Shown: positions 7,438 to 18,900 of the stretch, piece after piece
How the letters are laid out: every line of letters starts with the position of its first letter
Numbering within the stretch: position 1 is the first letter of the stretch
NCBI GenBank assembly: GCA_027922465.2
Contig: BQMF02000381.1
Location: 1-64,000 of the forward strand
Source: Turritopsis dohrnii
Taxonomy: Eukaryota; Cnidaria; Hydrozoa; Anthoathecata; Oceaniidae
Reading direction: 5' to 3'
Length of the DNA: 64,000 nt
Made by a program: the position numbers and the translations under genes
Notes under the pieces: model-generated
Database searches by the model: none
What the model was told of the DNA's origin: nothing
What the model saw: only the letters and a program-made list of their open reading frames with translations

Positions 7438-8754
7438 CTAATATAATGCAGACATAAATTCTCCGTTTTGAATATTTAATTGAGCATCCATTATTAGATA
7501 TATATAAGCGTTTAAGTTTCCTGCAGTTTCAGCGGTCTTTTCAATCTGTAAGGTGATGCCTTCACTTGCATTTTCAATCCTTCGACCGGTCCCATGCAAG
7601 GAATTCTCATCAATTGTTCTGAAATCTAACCATAGAGCATACTTGTTTGTCAAGTAATCAGAGACTTTTACATCGTGTAATCCTAAGCGCTTTCGGTTTT
7701 CGCCGACGCTATTATCTTTTGGTTTTCCTTCAGCAAAATACTTGCAAATCTCATTGTATTGTTCAAACGGCTGCATCCCTTGAGCAAAAAGTTGGTTAGG
7801 CTTGCCCTCAACGATAACAGATACCTTTTTGATTTTTGGATTGTAGAATTTACAGGTTTCTCGTTTGTAGGATTCTTCTTCTTCAAACAGAACTAAGATA
7901 CCTTTCAAAGATTTGGCAGGTGTGTTGAATGACCAATTCCACGTTGTGTCTGACTTGTTTACTCTAATTTGTCTGTGCCGCAAAATCCTATCATAGAGCA
8001 AAGCCATGTTTTGATATTCGGAAGCGATTTGTCTAGCCAACGTGGGTTGTGTCACAAGCTCATATTCAAGTGAGATGTTGGATATTTTGTATTTACCATC
8101 TGGGTTACGTTTTTGACCTGCGGCAGTATCTGGAGGGTTAGAATAGATAACTCGGTTATAGTCGTTAAATGTAATCTCGTAGCAAAGCCTATTACCTAAA
8201 CCCGCTTGATAATATGGGATAGTACTATCTAGCATCTCAAAGTCGAGTGGAATGACAAACTTGTTTTTATAGGTGTCAGCAATGGCTTTGTCTTCTGCAT
8301 CAGTGGTGTCTTTATCAGAAGCACCAATCCTCAATTTCATACAATTCTCTGTACACCCATCATCGATGATGATACCCTGTCTTATCGCGTTTGTCTTTTC
8401 AAACTTGGTTAACCATAAATCTCTGTAACACCCAAAAAGATCAAAGTCATCGATACTCAATATCTCGTTACCTTCGAACTTGACAGCCAACTTCTTAACG
8501 ATAGCTCTTCCAATGTTACTGACCAATGTTCTTTTTGAGTCAGCTTTCGATTCGAGTTCAATATCAAAACTTAGATTCGTTGTTCCTGGGATAATGACAT
8601 CATCACTTCCTAAATTTGGAAACCTAACCAATAATAGCTGATTTTGATCGATCTCACTCGGATTGTGTGTGACAATTACTTTTTGACGAGAACCTTTTAC
8701 ACCGTGGGCAGTTCTAAGTGAACGTTCTGGATTTAACCTCTTTCCATACTTCAT
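7438..8754 (-). CDS. Polinton major capsid protein, double jelly-roll
   Basis: The protein has 438 residues, is intact and is dominated by beta-strand patterns over two halves, as in double jelly-roll capsid proteins. Length, a basic N terminus (MKYGKRLNPERSLR), an early LVRFPNLGSDDVIIPGT strand pair and the C-terminal NAYIYLIMDAQLNIQNG strand fit the Polinton capsid family. It lies directly upstream of the ATPase and next to the penton gene, the usual capsid-module order. It would form trimeric hexons. No frameshift is seen here, in contrast to integrase and ATPase. Confidence 0.85.
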   Translation of the reverse strand: MKYGKRLNPERSLRTAHGVKGSRQKVIVTHNPSEIDQNQLLLVRFPNLGSDDVIIPGTTNLSFDIELESKADSKRTLVSNIGRAIVKKLAVKFEGNEILSIDDFDLFGCYRDLWLTKFEKTNAIRQGIIIDDGCTENCMKLRIGASDKDTTDAEDKAIADTYKNKFVIPLDFEMLDSTIPYYQAGLGNRLCYEITFNDYNRVIYSNPPDTAAGQKRNPDGKYKISNISLEYELVTQPTLARQIASEYQNMALLYDRILRHRQIRVNKSDTTWNWSFNTPAKSLKGILVLFEEEESYKRETCKFYNPKIKKVSVIVEGKPNQLFAQGMQPFEQYNEICKYFAEGKPKDNSVGENRKRLGLHDVKVSDYLTNKYALWLDFRTIDENSLHGTGRRIENASEGITLQIEKTAETAGNLNAYIYLIMDAQLNIQNGEFMSALY

Positions 8755-8797
8755 TATTAATTATGATATATAATTAATTTTTACTTTTTATCTCGTT

Positions 8798-9358
8798 TTA
8801 GCGAATGTGCAAAACAACGGTTGTACCCAGATCTTCACTTAGTATACCACCATGCTGATCTGTCAGTCTCAACGTGAGAGACTGAAATACACCGTTTTTT
8901 AGTTTTTTGTACTGAGGGTTTTTAGGCTCAACATGTGTGAAGTCGCTATATTTAGCGATTGGAACGGTTAGTAGAATATCACTTAGCTTTCCATCCTCAA
9001 AATTTTGAGTGTTGTCGAGTTCAGAGAGATGTAAATTCATTTTGGTTATTTTAGCTAGCGTATTTGTTTTGATTATTTGAGGGTATTTGGCTAATGATTT
9101 AATTTCTATATCGCCTTCTAAAAAGGCACCTGCTAAAAAGGCATTCAATCCCCTACTCGTGAATGTTCGTTTTGGTATCGACTTTTCAGCTTTCCCATCG
9201 TCAGACGTTTTCAATGTTATCGGTGTTGTGATTTGATAGGTGACGGTGTCTGCAAATATCTCAAATAATGCGATCTCTTTCGAACCGTCTATATTTCGAA
9301 TGGAGTAAGGTAGATATATGGTCTTCTCACCCCTTACGAGATTTACTGTGATATACAT
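8798..9358 (-). CDS. Polinton minor capsid (penton-like) protein, single jelly-roll
   Basis: The protein has 186 residues made almost wholly of alternating beta strands. It ends in LTLRLTDQHGGILSEDL then TTVVLHIR, a C-terminal signature I associate with Polinton penton proteins. It is 43 bp upstream of the capsid gene on the same strand and divergent from the 377-residue gene (39 bp between starts). It would occupy the five-fold vertices of the capsid. The identification is by position, size and strand pattern. Confidence 0.75.
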   Translation of the reverse strand: MYITVNLVRGEKTIYLPYSIRNIDGSKEIALFEIFADTVTYQITTPITLKTSDDGKAEKSIPKRTFTSRGLNAFLAGAFLEGDIEIKSLAKYPQIIKTNTLAKITKMNLHLSELDNTQNFEDGKLSDILLTVPIAKYSDFTHVEPKNPQYKKLKNGVFQSLTLRLTDQHGGILSEDLGTTVVLHIR

Positions 9359-9397
9359 TTTCTTGTATTAAATATAAGATAATATTATTAAATAATA

Positions 9398-10531
9398 ATG
9401 GAGAATATTTTTAAATATGCTCCCAATGCGCTTTATAAACCAAATGGAGGGCAATACCTTCAGATATTGAATTCTAAAGATTTATATAAACAAACAATTA
9501 TTGTCTCTGAGAACGGTTCTTTCCCCGCAACTTTTCCAAATATTTTTACTAATTACAAAATGGATGAAAATGATCAACGTATGAAAATTTGGCAGGAACA
9601 ACCATTTAAATTATGGCAAACCCAACTCAATTTTGTCACTTGGTGTGCTTCAAGTGCTTGTGGGGTCAGTTCTGAACATCTGAAAGAAGGTCGCTCTACT
9701 CCTATGATTAGAGCAGTATATCGTTTTCATGTCTATTATCATATTAGACGAATCATTAAGCGTCTGCAGACACCTCTACCTTTTGAAGATAGTTTCAACC
9801 AATACGATAATCCTTATAACAAAGAAGAGTTTTTAAAAATCTGTAGTGAATATGGTGTCGATTCTGATCCTAAAAAATACAAAGGGCAATACTTTTACAG
9901 CTCGTATCAAAAAAGACGTAGAGACTATCCAACGCCAGGTGTGAGTTATTTCACGGACGACTCCATGACACGATGGATTATAGAAAAATCTAAAGGCTTT
10001 ACAAAAACAGGTCTTGTAAAAATTTCAGAGAGTGTTAGAGCATATGCTTATCTTGTTCTTAGTTCGCAAGCCTCAGCTCGTTCTTCTATTTTAGGTAATA
10101 ATTCGAGCTCTTTGACAGCTCAAAGAGTTTTTATGAACAACTTTGAAGACATTGTTAACCGCAGAGTTGATATTCAAGATGACATTAAACGTTATCAAGA
10201 TACTTTAAATTACGCTTCAAGCAAAGTTGATTATTCTGTTGGACAAGGTATTTACATGTTACCTAGTGACATGAATCTAAACATCAAGTCGGGAGTGTCT
10301 GGTTATAATAATAAAATTCTCATATCTAATGACAACTTGAGCCTCGGAAGAAATAAAATGATTAATGTTATGCAAGAGCATCATATTTCACCCAAAGTGA
10401 CTAGCTCTCAAAAAGAAGTTCACAAAAGAGTAGTGAGTCAAACAGATTCACTCCCATCTCATGAAGATGAGAAAATAGCTTTGGTTTTAGCGATTACCAC
10501 GATGTTTAGTATATGGTATGTATTTCGCTGA
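9398..10531 (+). CDS. conserved Polinton protein of unknown function (377 aa)
   Basis: The protein is intact. The N terminus MENIFKYAPNALYKP is followed by a helical segment with WCASSACGVSSEHL and a Tyr/Arg-rich YRFHVYYHIRRIIKRLQ. A helix with ESVRAYAYLVLSSQASARSS follows, then a repeat-like RRVDIQDDIKRYQDTLNYA region. It ends in a hydrophobic anchor (IALVLAITTMFSIWYVF) and a terminal Arg. I recognise this combination as one of the best conserved accessory proteins of cnidarian-type Polintons. It starts 39 bp from the divergent penton gene. Role unknown; a virion protein with a C-terminal membrane anchor is possible. Confidence 0.75.
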   Translation: MENIFKYAPNALYKPNGGQYLQILNSKDLYKQTIIVSENGSFPATFPNIFTNYKMDENDQRMKIWQEQPFKLWQTQLNFVTWCASSACGVSSEHLKEGRSTPMIRAVYRFHVYYHIRRIIKRLQTPLPFEDSFNQYDNPYNKEEFLKICSEYGVDSDPKKYKGQYFYSSYQKRRRDYPTPGVSYFTDDSMTRWIIEKSKGFTKTGLVKISESVRAYAYLVLSSQASARSSILGNNSSSLTAQRVFMNNFEDIVNRRVDIQDDIKRYQDTLNYASSKVDYSVGQGIYMLPSDMNLNIKSGVSGYNNKILISNDNLSLGRNKMINVMQEHHISPKVTSSQKEVHKRVVSQTDSLPSHEDEKIALVLAITTMFSIWYVFR

Positions 10532-10875
10532 TCAGCGTATGTAGTTTGCAATTGTAGCCGGCATTGTGGATACATGCTAACACTTCTAAGCCCTGGCGTT
10601 TGTTGAATTTCGATCGAAATGACGGTAACCTGAATGTCTCTATGGACCAGAGAAACCTGACAGTGATAAATCACCCAGACGCAATGCTAACCATTCCGCG
10701 ATATATTCAACACAACTGCGGGGAAGTGCGCACTCATGCAAGTTTTACAACCAGAACATGAGAGATCTACAACCGCCGAAGTATATATACTTCCTCTCAG
10801 ACGAACTGCGTGGGGTTCGAACACACGACCTTGCTGTTACAAGTTGGCGTTCTTATCCACTAGACTACGCTGATC
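10530..10875 (-). repeat. tRNA-derived SINE-like element
   Basis: On the minus strand the right end reads as a tRNA-like head: A-box-like TAGTCTAGTGG near 10857-10867 and B-box-like TGTTCGAACCCC near 10812-10823, spaced as in a tRNA. The anticodon and acceptor arms do not fold cleanly, so it is a derivative and not a gene. The ends carry a 10-bp inverted repeat, GATCAGCGTA at 10530-10539 and its complement at 10866-10875. The left copy overlaps the stop codon of the preceding Polinton gene. Confidence 0.55.
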
Positions 10876-12309
10876 TGTATGTTATATGTATTGTTAGCTC
10901 ATTTATATTATAAAGTTTAAACTGCTACAAACTGCTTTTTACTACATTTTTATGAGATATTTAATTGTTTACATTTATGAGTAATTTGTGGTTATAATAG
11001 AAACTGCTTACGTAATCAAAATAACACGTTTCGTAACTTGTATCGCGTTATGAAAACAAAGATGATAGTAGGGAAATTCCCCGAAAATCATATGATATAA
11101 TTTCTGCACCAGCATCGGCACTTTCCTATCTCTTAACTTTAAGAAATTACTGTCTTTCTTCTGCAAGCTTTGTTCGAGCAACATGTTTTTTACATTTAAA
11201 AGAGGATATCTTACAAAAAGCGGTGATATTTGTAGCAAAGTGACACTGGATGAACCTGTTGTCAAGGATTTCAAAGCAATGTTTGCTTTCCACAACATAA
11301 GTGGACCTAGAGCTTTTCGATATTCAGAAATTACCCGTTCAGCCGGTCTTATGGCAAACCTGTTATTTTAACGAAGACGGAAACATTATAAAGTGCTTCT
11401 GCACAAACAACTGGCTTATTACGGTAGCAGCGATAGCGAATACCGTATTAAAACACCCGCGGACTCCTACTCCTACTACTACTACTCCTCCTGCTCCTCC
11501 TACTCCGGCCGAAATGGCAATTAGTCTGCGATTTAGAGTCTGCGTGACTCTACTAATTACGCAATGTAAGTTCTAACGAAGGAACGCAGCCTTCGAATTT
11601 TGGAAGCTTTTCTATAACAAACATTAGATTGCGTTTTGTTTCAAAAGTACATAATCTGATATTTTGTAGCTTAAACCATGAAAGAATGAATTCTTATCAA
11701 ATAGACCTACATAAAAATGGGACTTTTAGTTCATTGCGCTAACTGAAAATACTTGATATGTTGCTTTTCTTGTTAGTAAAGCTTATCAGTTCAAAATTTA
11801 TTATTGCCTCAGTTGTTAGCTAACTATACATTATGTTTCTGTATTAAGGCTTTCAAAGATCTAGTTCGAAAAGGCAGTTATTTGTTTGAATTCATTTTTG
11901 GTTTCATGAAATTATAATTAAAAACATATTTTTTTTTTCGAAACGCGTGTTTTTTTTCTACACATAGTCTTACAAAAAATTTTCTTATAAAAAAATCATA
12001 TACAGCTCACGCATGTATAATTCTTTTGTCTTTAAATAAATTAATTTCTGGTGGTTTATGATTAGAGCCTTTTTACACTAACTAATCATTTTAACAAATT
12101 TATCGTTTATGCCTGTTTTCCACCAGTGAGATATAAAGAAACACAAGCCTCAAAGAACTTTGTAGTAACCTTTGATAACTTTAAGTACAATTGCTGCTAC
12201 CGTTTTGCGCCATCTGGCTCTTGTATTATATTGATACCAACAGATTGTAAAAGAAATATACCAAAAACCTAGTCGAACTGCTGTCCAATTCATAACCCTA
12301 AAATATTTG
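10876..12309. other. no gene recognised
   Basis: AT-rich sequence without convincing coding signal. It includes a short CTACTN/CTCCTN trinucleotide-rich stretch near 11462-11505. Open frames here are short and show no family motif. Confidence 0.5.
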
Positions 12310-12315
12310 TTTATT
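12310..12315 (-). promoter_or_regulatory. candidate polyadenylation signal AATAAA of the SF3 gene
   Basis: AATAAA on the minus strand lies 207 bp downstream of the stop codon at 12522. Position is reasonable, but such hexamers are common in AT-rich DNA. Confidence 0.3.
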
Positions 12316-12521
12316 GTACGTCCTATTATGCACATAGTAAAGTTATTTATGCTCCAGTTCTGTAAAGACAAATTTGTGTAATTGTGATTACTGGTCTTAA
12401 ACTACGTTCAATGGAAAATGAAATAGGGAACTGTTTGTTAAAACATAACGAATCTGAATTTTCTTTTAGAAGAACTGATTTGCTACGACGCAGTGGATAA
12501 ATAACTAAAGAACACTCTTAT

Positions 12522-12958
12522 TCATTTAGCAGCTTGAAAGTTATCAGTCACTCTCACATTACATTTATCTCTAATATATAATAGCTGGAATTCGACTGAG
12601 GGATATCTCTTCATGAATCTTTTGACATCAAAACCATTGCGACACTTGCCTTGGGCCAAACACCAAGCGTCATAACAAGGTCGAGGCCACTTGGAATTGA
12701 TGCCGCCTTTTCTGTTGAACGTCAAGTTAAAATTTAAATAGTGATGTCCACCTAGTGCGTCTGATGTGTCCATTTTCGCATACAGAATGCGCCGGACCTC
12801 CTTCCAGTATGGTATCGTGTTTAAATCGGTAAATCGAAACGATTTTGTAGACGGCACAAACAACTCATTTGTAGATATCGGGCTTTCTGGTATATCCTCA
12901 TCTGTACTTGCAAGGAGTTTCATTTCGGTCTCCGTGTCCACGTCTGAACTTGAAGTTA
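12522..12958 (-). CDS. SF3-helicase gene, exon 12 (C-terminal, with stop)
   Basis: The acceptor CGCTATAG precedes 12958 and the exon is entered in phase 1. It encodes about 145 residues: an acidic linker, then a compact domain with IPYWKEVRRILYAKM, GGHHYLNFNLTFNRKGG, Cys-containing CYDAWCLAQGKC and RFMKRYPSVEFQLLYIRDK. I do not recognise this domain. The mixture of paired Cys/His and basic residues allows nucleic-acid binding. Ends at TGA/TAA after FQAAK. Confidence 0.65.
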
Positions 12959-15900
12959 CTATAGCGAATAATAAGAATAATCAATAATTTCTTCGAGATT
13001 CTATGGCACAACTTTTGCTAGCTTTAGTGTACTAAATTACCTGTAGAATCTTGTTGAGGTGCAGCTTTTAAGGCCAGGTCTGTGCATGCGGGAGCTACTT
13101 TAGAAGAGTTGGTTTGATTAAAGTCTAAATGGTTCAAGGATAGGGAATACTTCTAGAGAAATAGTTTCCAATTTTTATGATCCATTGTACCATTGACTTA
13201 CCAACAATTTCACCATATTTTTTACGGTTGTTGTTTATGAACAATTTGCATTTTTCTGAAATAAATAAAGTCTGTTGCTGTATCGATGTAAATTAGATTG
13301 TACAGATCCACTTTCTATTAGTATACAAGGCTACTAACAAAAATGCAGCTATGCATACCTGCATTGGGCAAGGACGTTTCTGTTGAGGTGGTAATCTTGC
13401 TGTTTTTGCATTTCGATGATTCTGAAAGAAACGATATGAGAAATTCATCAAAACTGGAAGGAGATTTAAAGCGTTTGAAATATTAAATAATATTGTATTG
13501 TATTCTAAATGGTTCAAGGAAAGGGATTAATGCCACAGATATTACTTCCAATCTTATGATCCACTGTACGGTTTATTAACTCACCAACATTTTCATCACA
13601 TCTTTTCCGCTTGTTGTTAATGAACACTTTGCATTTTTCTGAAATAATTAAGGTCTCTTGCTGCATCGATGTAAATTAGATTGTTCAGATCAATTTTCTA
13701 TTAGTATACAAGACTACTAGTAGAAATGCAACTATGCATACCTGTACTAGGCAAGTATGTTTCTGTCGAGATGGTTAACTTGCTGCTTTTGTATTTCGAC
13801 GCTGAAGAGAACGGTATGAGAAATTCATCATAACTGGAAGGACATTTAAAACGTTTGAAATAATAAAGAATATTTTAGCGGGTACAAAGTGGCTTCCAGT
13901 GGCTTCATTGTCATTAAGGACACACGGGCTCAACTGTCTTGCTTTGCTATCGTTGCCATTATTTAATAATGTTCCAGTCACTAAAGAGCACCAGAAAAAA
14001 TATTTGGTCAATAGCCACAACAATGCACTCGGTTTTGCATGTAAGAATGGAATTGTACTAACCTTTGTAAGCAGTTGCAACCTCCTTAAACACGGAACTC
14101 AGAGATTCGTCGCAAGCAACAGAGAGAGAAACTTTGTCGTCAGTTGCTGGATCGGCCAACTTAATTTTGGAGAGATCTTCATGTGTGAAGTTGCTTTTAA
14201 CCAAAACTTGAGTGACAACGTCATGCGGTTCTTCGTAAAATCTTTCATCTTCTTCCACACACTCGATGTTGCTGTTAATTGTATTAGCCATCCAGACCGG
14301 GCAGTTCATGCAATTGTCCTCCATCCACTGCGGTGCGTCTGCGCATTTGTCGCTTAATTGACGTGTGTTGAATATATACAGACGCCGTTCAACGTTTTTT
14401 TGCTCATCACCGAAATTTGGCACTTTATTGCAAGTCATATAAACACCGGTATTCATTTCCTGTAGCTTTGGTGTTTTGTGCTTTATCGCCTGCGGAAATC
14501 CACCGACTTGAAGTAAGGTCTTCAACAAATCTGACGGCATAGTATTTTCCGTCCATTCGTCGACATATAGCAGTTGCGTGTCGTCATCTATCATTGACGC
14601 GCCGAAGCTTTTCTCTTTGGTCAAAACAGCAATTTTCGATCTTGGAATGAAGCCCATTAAGACTCTGCACCAAGACGACTTTCCGGAATCGCACGTGCCA
14701 ACAACAACTAACTTTCGAGCTTTATGTGGCAGTTGATGGCAAAGTAAGCATTGGTAAAACTTGTTTAAAAACCTCGCCTTCTCTCCGACATCTGGAAACG
14801 AGTTGTTAACAGATGCTGCAAAATACCCTCCATCACATGGTTGGGCAGTATCAAACGCTTTGAAGCATCTCGGTGAAACTACGCCAAAATCAGATTCTTT
14901 GTAGGGACATCCTACAAACTGACGACTGGAGAGTTGAAAATAACGATTATTTGAAATCTCGATGTGATTATAATCAAATTTAATTTGAGGCATCACCTAA
15001 AACCAATAAATAAATCCTATGCAATGGGGATATCACAGTAAAATGAAAGTTATAACATCACTCAAAGCAAGTCACTTTAGATTACATCTTCTTTCACATA
15101 GTCTTGAAACAAAACAAATGTTAAGTAGAAACACGCAATCTAATTCATTGAATCCGTGTGAAGCCGTGGTTGAAGCCGTCCTTTTATGAGGCTTTCCTAT
15201 GGCAAAGCCGCATATCAGCAAAATGTGGCTAAATCAAATATCACCTTTTCATTCACGAAAACGAGGTTGAAACCACGGCTTCAGACGGCTTCAGGCGGAT
15301 TCGTTTTGAATCACGTGGTCTATAGTCTTGAAACATGGCACAAAATAAGTGTGAAAGCTAAGTCTTGTTGAAATCTAGTTTCGAAGTTCTTTTGAAGAAA
15401 GGTTCTACAATTTTTATTTAAAAATTGTGTTGCAGAGGCGTGAAAAGGCTAATTTGAATAAACGAATGTTTCATGTCCCTTTCAGATACGAAGCGCAAAG
15501 TTTAATGAAAATGTAAATGTCACTTCTTACCGAACAAAATTCGTTTTGCATTAACTTTTGCAGTTGGGCCATGTTTTTAAGTACCAGTTCTTGCACAGCC
15601 TTGTTTGTCGCCAGCTTTTGAAGATATTCATCCAAAACACAAATACGTGAAAGAAAACACAGCTAAACCAAAATAAAGACACCTGAATTAAATCGAACTA
15701 ACAGATTTAAATTTGAATTTCAGTTCTGTGCTCTTAGAAAGACTATTAGAGTTGGCTAGAGACTGGAGACTTGATGCGAGAAAAAAAAGAAAAGAAAGAA
15801 AAACCGAATATACAGACCATTTTCTGCTTTTTTGTATACATCTCCTCGGTACAATGCGTGTTTCAAATCTTTCATTACCATATTAACTTCTTTTAATACT

Positions 15901-18900
15901 TTTGGGAAACCAGAAGAAGGTTCCACTGCTACACTCACATTACCACATTCATTAAAATCACTAGTATCCCGGGTAAAAACTTTTTACCGAACTTAACTTC
16001 GAAAACATTAGGTCAAATCCACCATTCCCGTGTACGTACCCCATGACAAAAAAATAAATCATAGAATCGCAACTCAAAAACATCCCAGGTGGCGTCGCTC
16101 GCCACCCATGTTCAGTATGCGTTGTGTCGCAGAATTTAACTCTTGCAAAAGTTTCTTTTCAAGCATTAATTTTTTAATTAATTTCTTACATTCAGAAAAT
16201 TTAAAACAGAAACAAATAGCAACATGGCTCAGAATATATATTCATACGCAGACGAGAAGTAACTTTAATGTAAAAATATGCAATATATAACACAGATACG
16301 TTTACTAAGACATACAAAACCAAACATTGAATATCATTACAAAAATGATACCTTCCAACTTTTTCTTTTGTTCAAAAGTTACTTCTGGACTGCAACCATT
16401 AATGAATTTTTGAAATGATATAGTTAGTTCTTCCCAAAACCATCAACATCATGATTAAAACCATGAGTTTCATTTCTTTATGCTTTTTTTATTATTGCCT
16501 AAAAGAATAATGTTTCAATTGTAATACCGAAAAAAAAAAAGAAACAAAAAAAAAAGGAAATTCAAGTACGTATTTATCCTAAAAACAATAACTAAGAAGA
16601 AAAATTTACACAAAAGATAAAAAGTCACAAATAAAATCATAAATTCAAAGTTATATACCTAGGCATAGTACGTAAACGATTACCATAACACAAAATATGC
16701 ATAAACGCGATAAAATATAAACTTAAGAAAAATACAGCCAACAACACTTATTTTTTGTAAGATAGTTTCATTGCACAGTCATTAAGTAAGTAAATCTTAA
16801 GTAACCCTCTCGACATTATAACCCATCATGTGCTTCATTTCTATTTTAACAGATCAAAACATTAAAAAAACATATACAAAAAACCTAATCATGCTATGAC
16901 GAAATCTAAAGAAAAACAAAACAAAGTAAAAGAAACTTTGAAAATGTATTAACCTTAAAAATAATAATTAAAAACACAAACGTAATGACAGAATTAGTAT
17001 AGCTGAAAAATTTTTAACATATGAAAACATTCGTGGAGCCATTTTTTATTTCCAGTTCAAAGCTCCTCTCTGCTGGAAAATTCAAAACACAACAGTAAAC
17101 ATCCCTCTTATCCTTTATGTATCCACTAATACTAACTGTGTTTAACTAAATAGATACTATTTAGTTAACTATTTAGTTTAGATAAATTTACCTTTCAATA
17201 CCAATTCACACCATCATGATAGTAAACAATATTGATCATGTTCTGTAGCCATTATCAAACACTTCTAAACTCTTTTACTTTCTGTATTTCATACCTGTAA
17301 ACAAATTAATAACACTCGATTAACTTTCGAGCATACTTTCCTATTGTAAAGATACACTTTCTCTTTGCTTTCAACTGAAATTCCAATACCATTTTTATAC
17401 AGTGAAAGTCATAAAAATGCTTTCTTCGTAACTTCACTTCATAACTGTGGAGCCATTTTGAATTAAATAAAATAAGGAACAGCAACTTCGTTACCAAAAC
17501 AAATCATTGACTGCTCGAGGGACATGCATCTTAATGATTTAATCGTTTTAACTCTGTTTTTACTCTCTTTTAACGCGGTATTTACTAAATCCGTTTGACT
17601 CATGTACTTACGTATATTACTTTATATCTTTTCCAAACAATTTCTCTCCGAAAAAAGAAGTATAACCATTTTCTTCACCAATGTAAATAAGCAGCATCCT
17701 TTCTGCAGCCATTTTTAAACAACTTCAACTTCATCTACACTACTCTACTGCTGCACTCCCATAACTATTTGATAACTATAAAAAGAAATACGTAAACAGC
17801 TCGTAAAATAAAAATAGACTTTCTTCATCTCGTTCTTCGTTTCGTTTTCCTCTGAAAAAACCTATATATAAAAAACAACATCTGTTTAAAAACTCACCTA
17901 AGCATGTGGTTATACCTGTTCTTTTATTAATCTAAAATAAAATCTAAAATACAATAACAATAAAAGTTTAACAATAAATTGATAACTAAAACGTAAACAA
18001 ACATTTAAATACATTTAAATACTAACTTGTTCTTCTATTAATCAAAAATAACAGTTTTATAATAATACCTTTTGTTCGTTCGATCTTTCTGCAGCTAATT
18101 TTTAAAAACTTCACTGCACTTCTTCTGTATATCTAAATATGATTTTTCATTGTATACAAACGATAATAAAACGTTTTATAATAATAACAATACCTTCGTG
18201 CATACAAACCTGTGTTTCTTCGTCAGTTCTTTCGTCGATTTGCTGCCTAAAACAATCAAATTTAAATTAAAATATTCGTATACAAAAAGAAACACGTCTT
18301 CTTCGCGAAGTTTCTTGCTCACGAAATGATCGTTGACAAATTTCGAACGATTAACATTGCATTGCTCGCACTCCTCCAAAGACGTTTTTCGGCTGATTTC
18401 CACTGCGCAAACCAAAAATAACAAAACGGAGGAGCATATACTAATCGCGGAAAATCAAAAAAAGTGTTCTCGCTCTACGTGGTTTTACGACAAAAAGGGA
18501 AAAAATAAGAAGGATTTGACCGTGAAAAAAAACCCAAATATGTCACTCTCTAAAATAAAAGTGGTATGCACAATTGCGAATTAGTATAATAAGACTAGTA
18601 TCTCGCGTAAAAGTTTTTTACGGCTATAATTTCGAAAAGGATGTGTCGAAAATAGGTGACGAATAATTAAATCACAAAATCGTGACTGGAAAGTGTTCCC
18701 ATGTTGTAAAGCTCGAAAAGCTGATCAAAAAATTGTATGGGATCGTTTCGCTACGATCAACCGTTGCAGAGATATCGTCCATCAAAGATTTTAATGACGT
18801 CATGTCCGCAGTACCAAATAAAATTTAGGCCCAAATGTTGCGTCACCCCGTCACCCGTATCGCGGACCCCAAGAAACGTCAGTTATCCCCATTGGTTCTC

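Larger units (their letters stand above)
1..10531. mobile_element. Polinton/Maverick element, left part cut by window edge
   Basis: This block holds the diagnostic Polinton set: N-terminal part of a protein-primed DNA polymerase B, retroviral-type integrase, FtsK/HerA-type packaging ATPase, double jelly-roll capsid protein and penton-like protein, plus a cluster of small accessory genes. Genes are intronless and packed, some 2 bp apart or overlapping, unlike the exons and repeats to the right. I could not define the terminal inverted repeats: the left end is outside the window and the right end must lie at or beyond the last gene. The integrase and ATPase carry frameshifts, so this copy is probably no longer active, although assembly error at a homopolymer is possible for the ATPase. 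No adenoviral-type protease was found; it may lie left of the window. Confidence 0.93.
13125..13880. repeat. tandem duplication of ~376 bp carrying two exons
   Basis: The segment from CTAAATGGTTCAAGGA at about 13125 is repeated from about 13503, with the same order of introns and exons (exons 10+9 and 8+7). Copies are clearly diverged, so the duplication is not recent, yet splice sites and phase are kept in both. Confidence 0.85.

Noticed and set aside
10805..10875. Functional tRNA gene
   Set aside because: A- and B-box patterns are present but the anticodon and acceptor arms do not pair properly; treated as a SINE head.
10532..10880. Right terminal inverted repeat of the Polinton
   Set aside because: The left end is not in the window, so no inverse match can be seen; the segment looks SINE-like instead.
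18176..18424. 82-codon minus-strand frame identical in two places
   Set aside because: It lies within a repeat family and has no recognisable domain; identity follows from the near-identical DNA of the two copies, so it is not listed as a gene.
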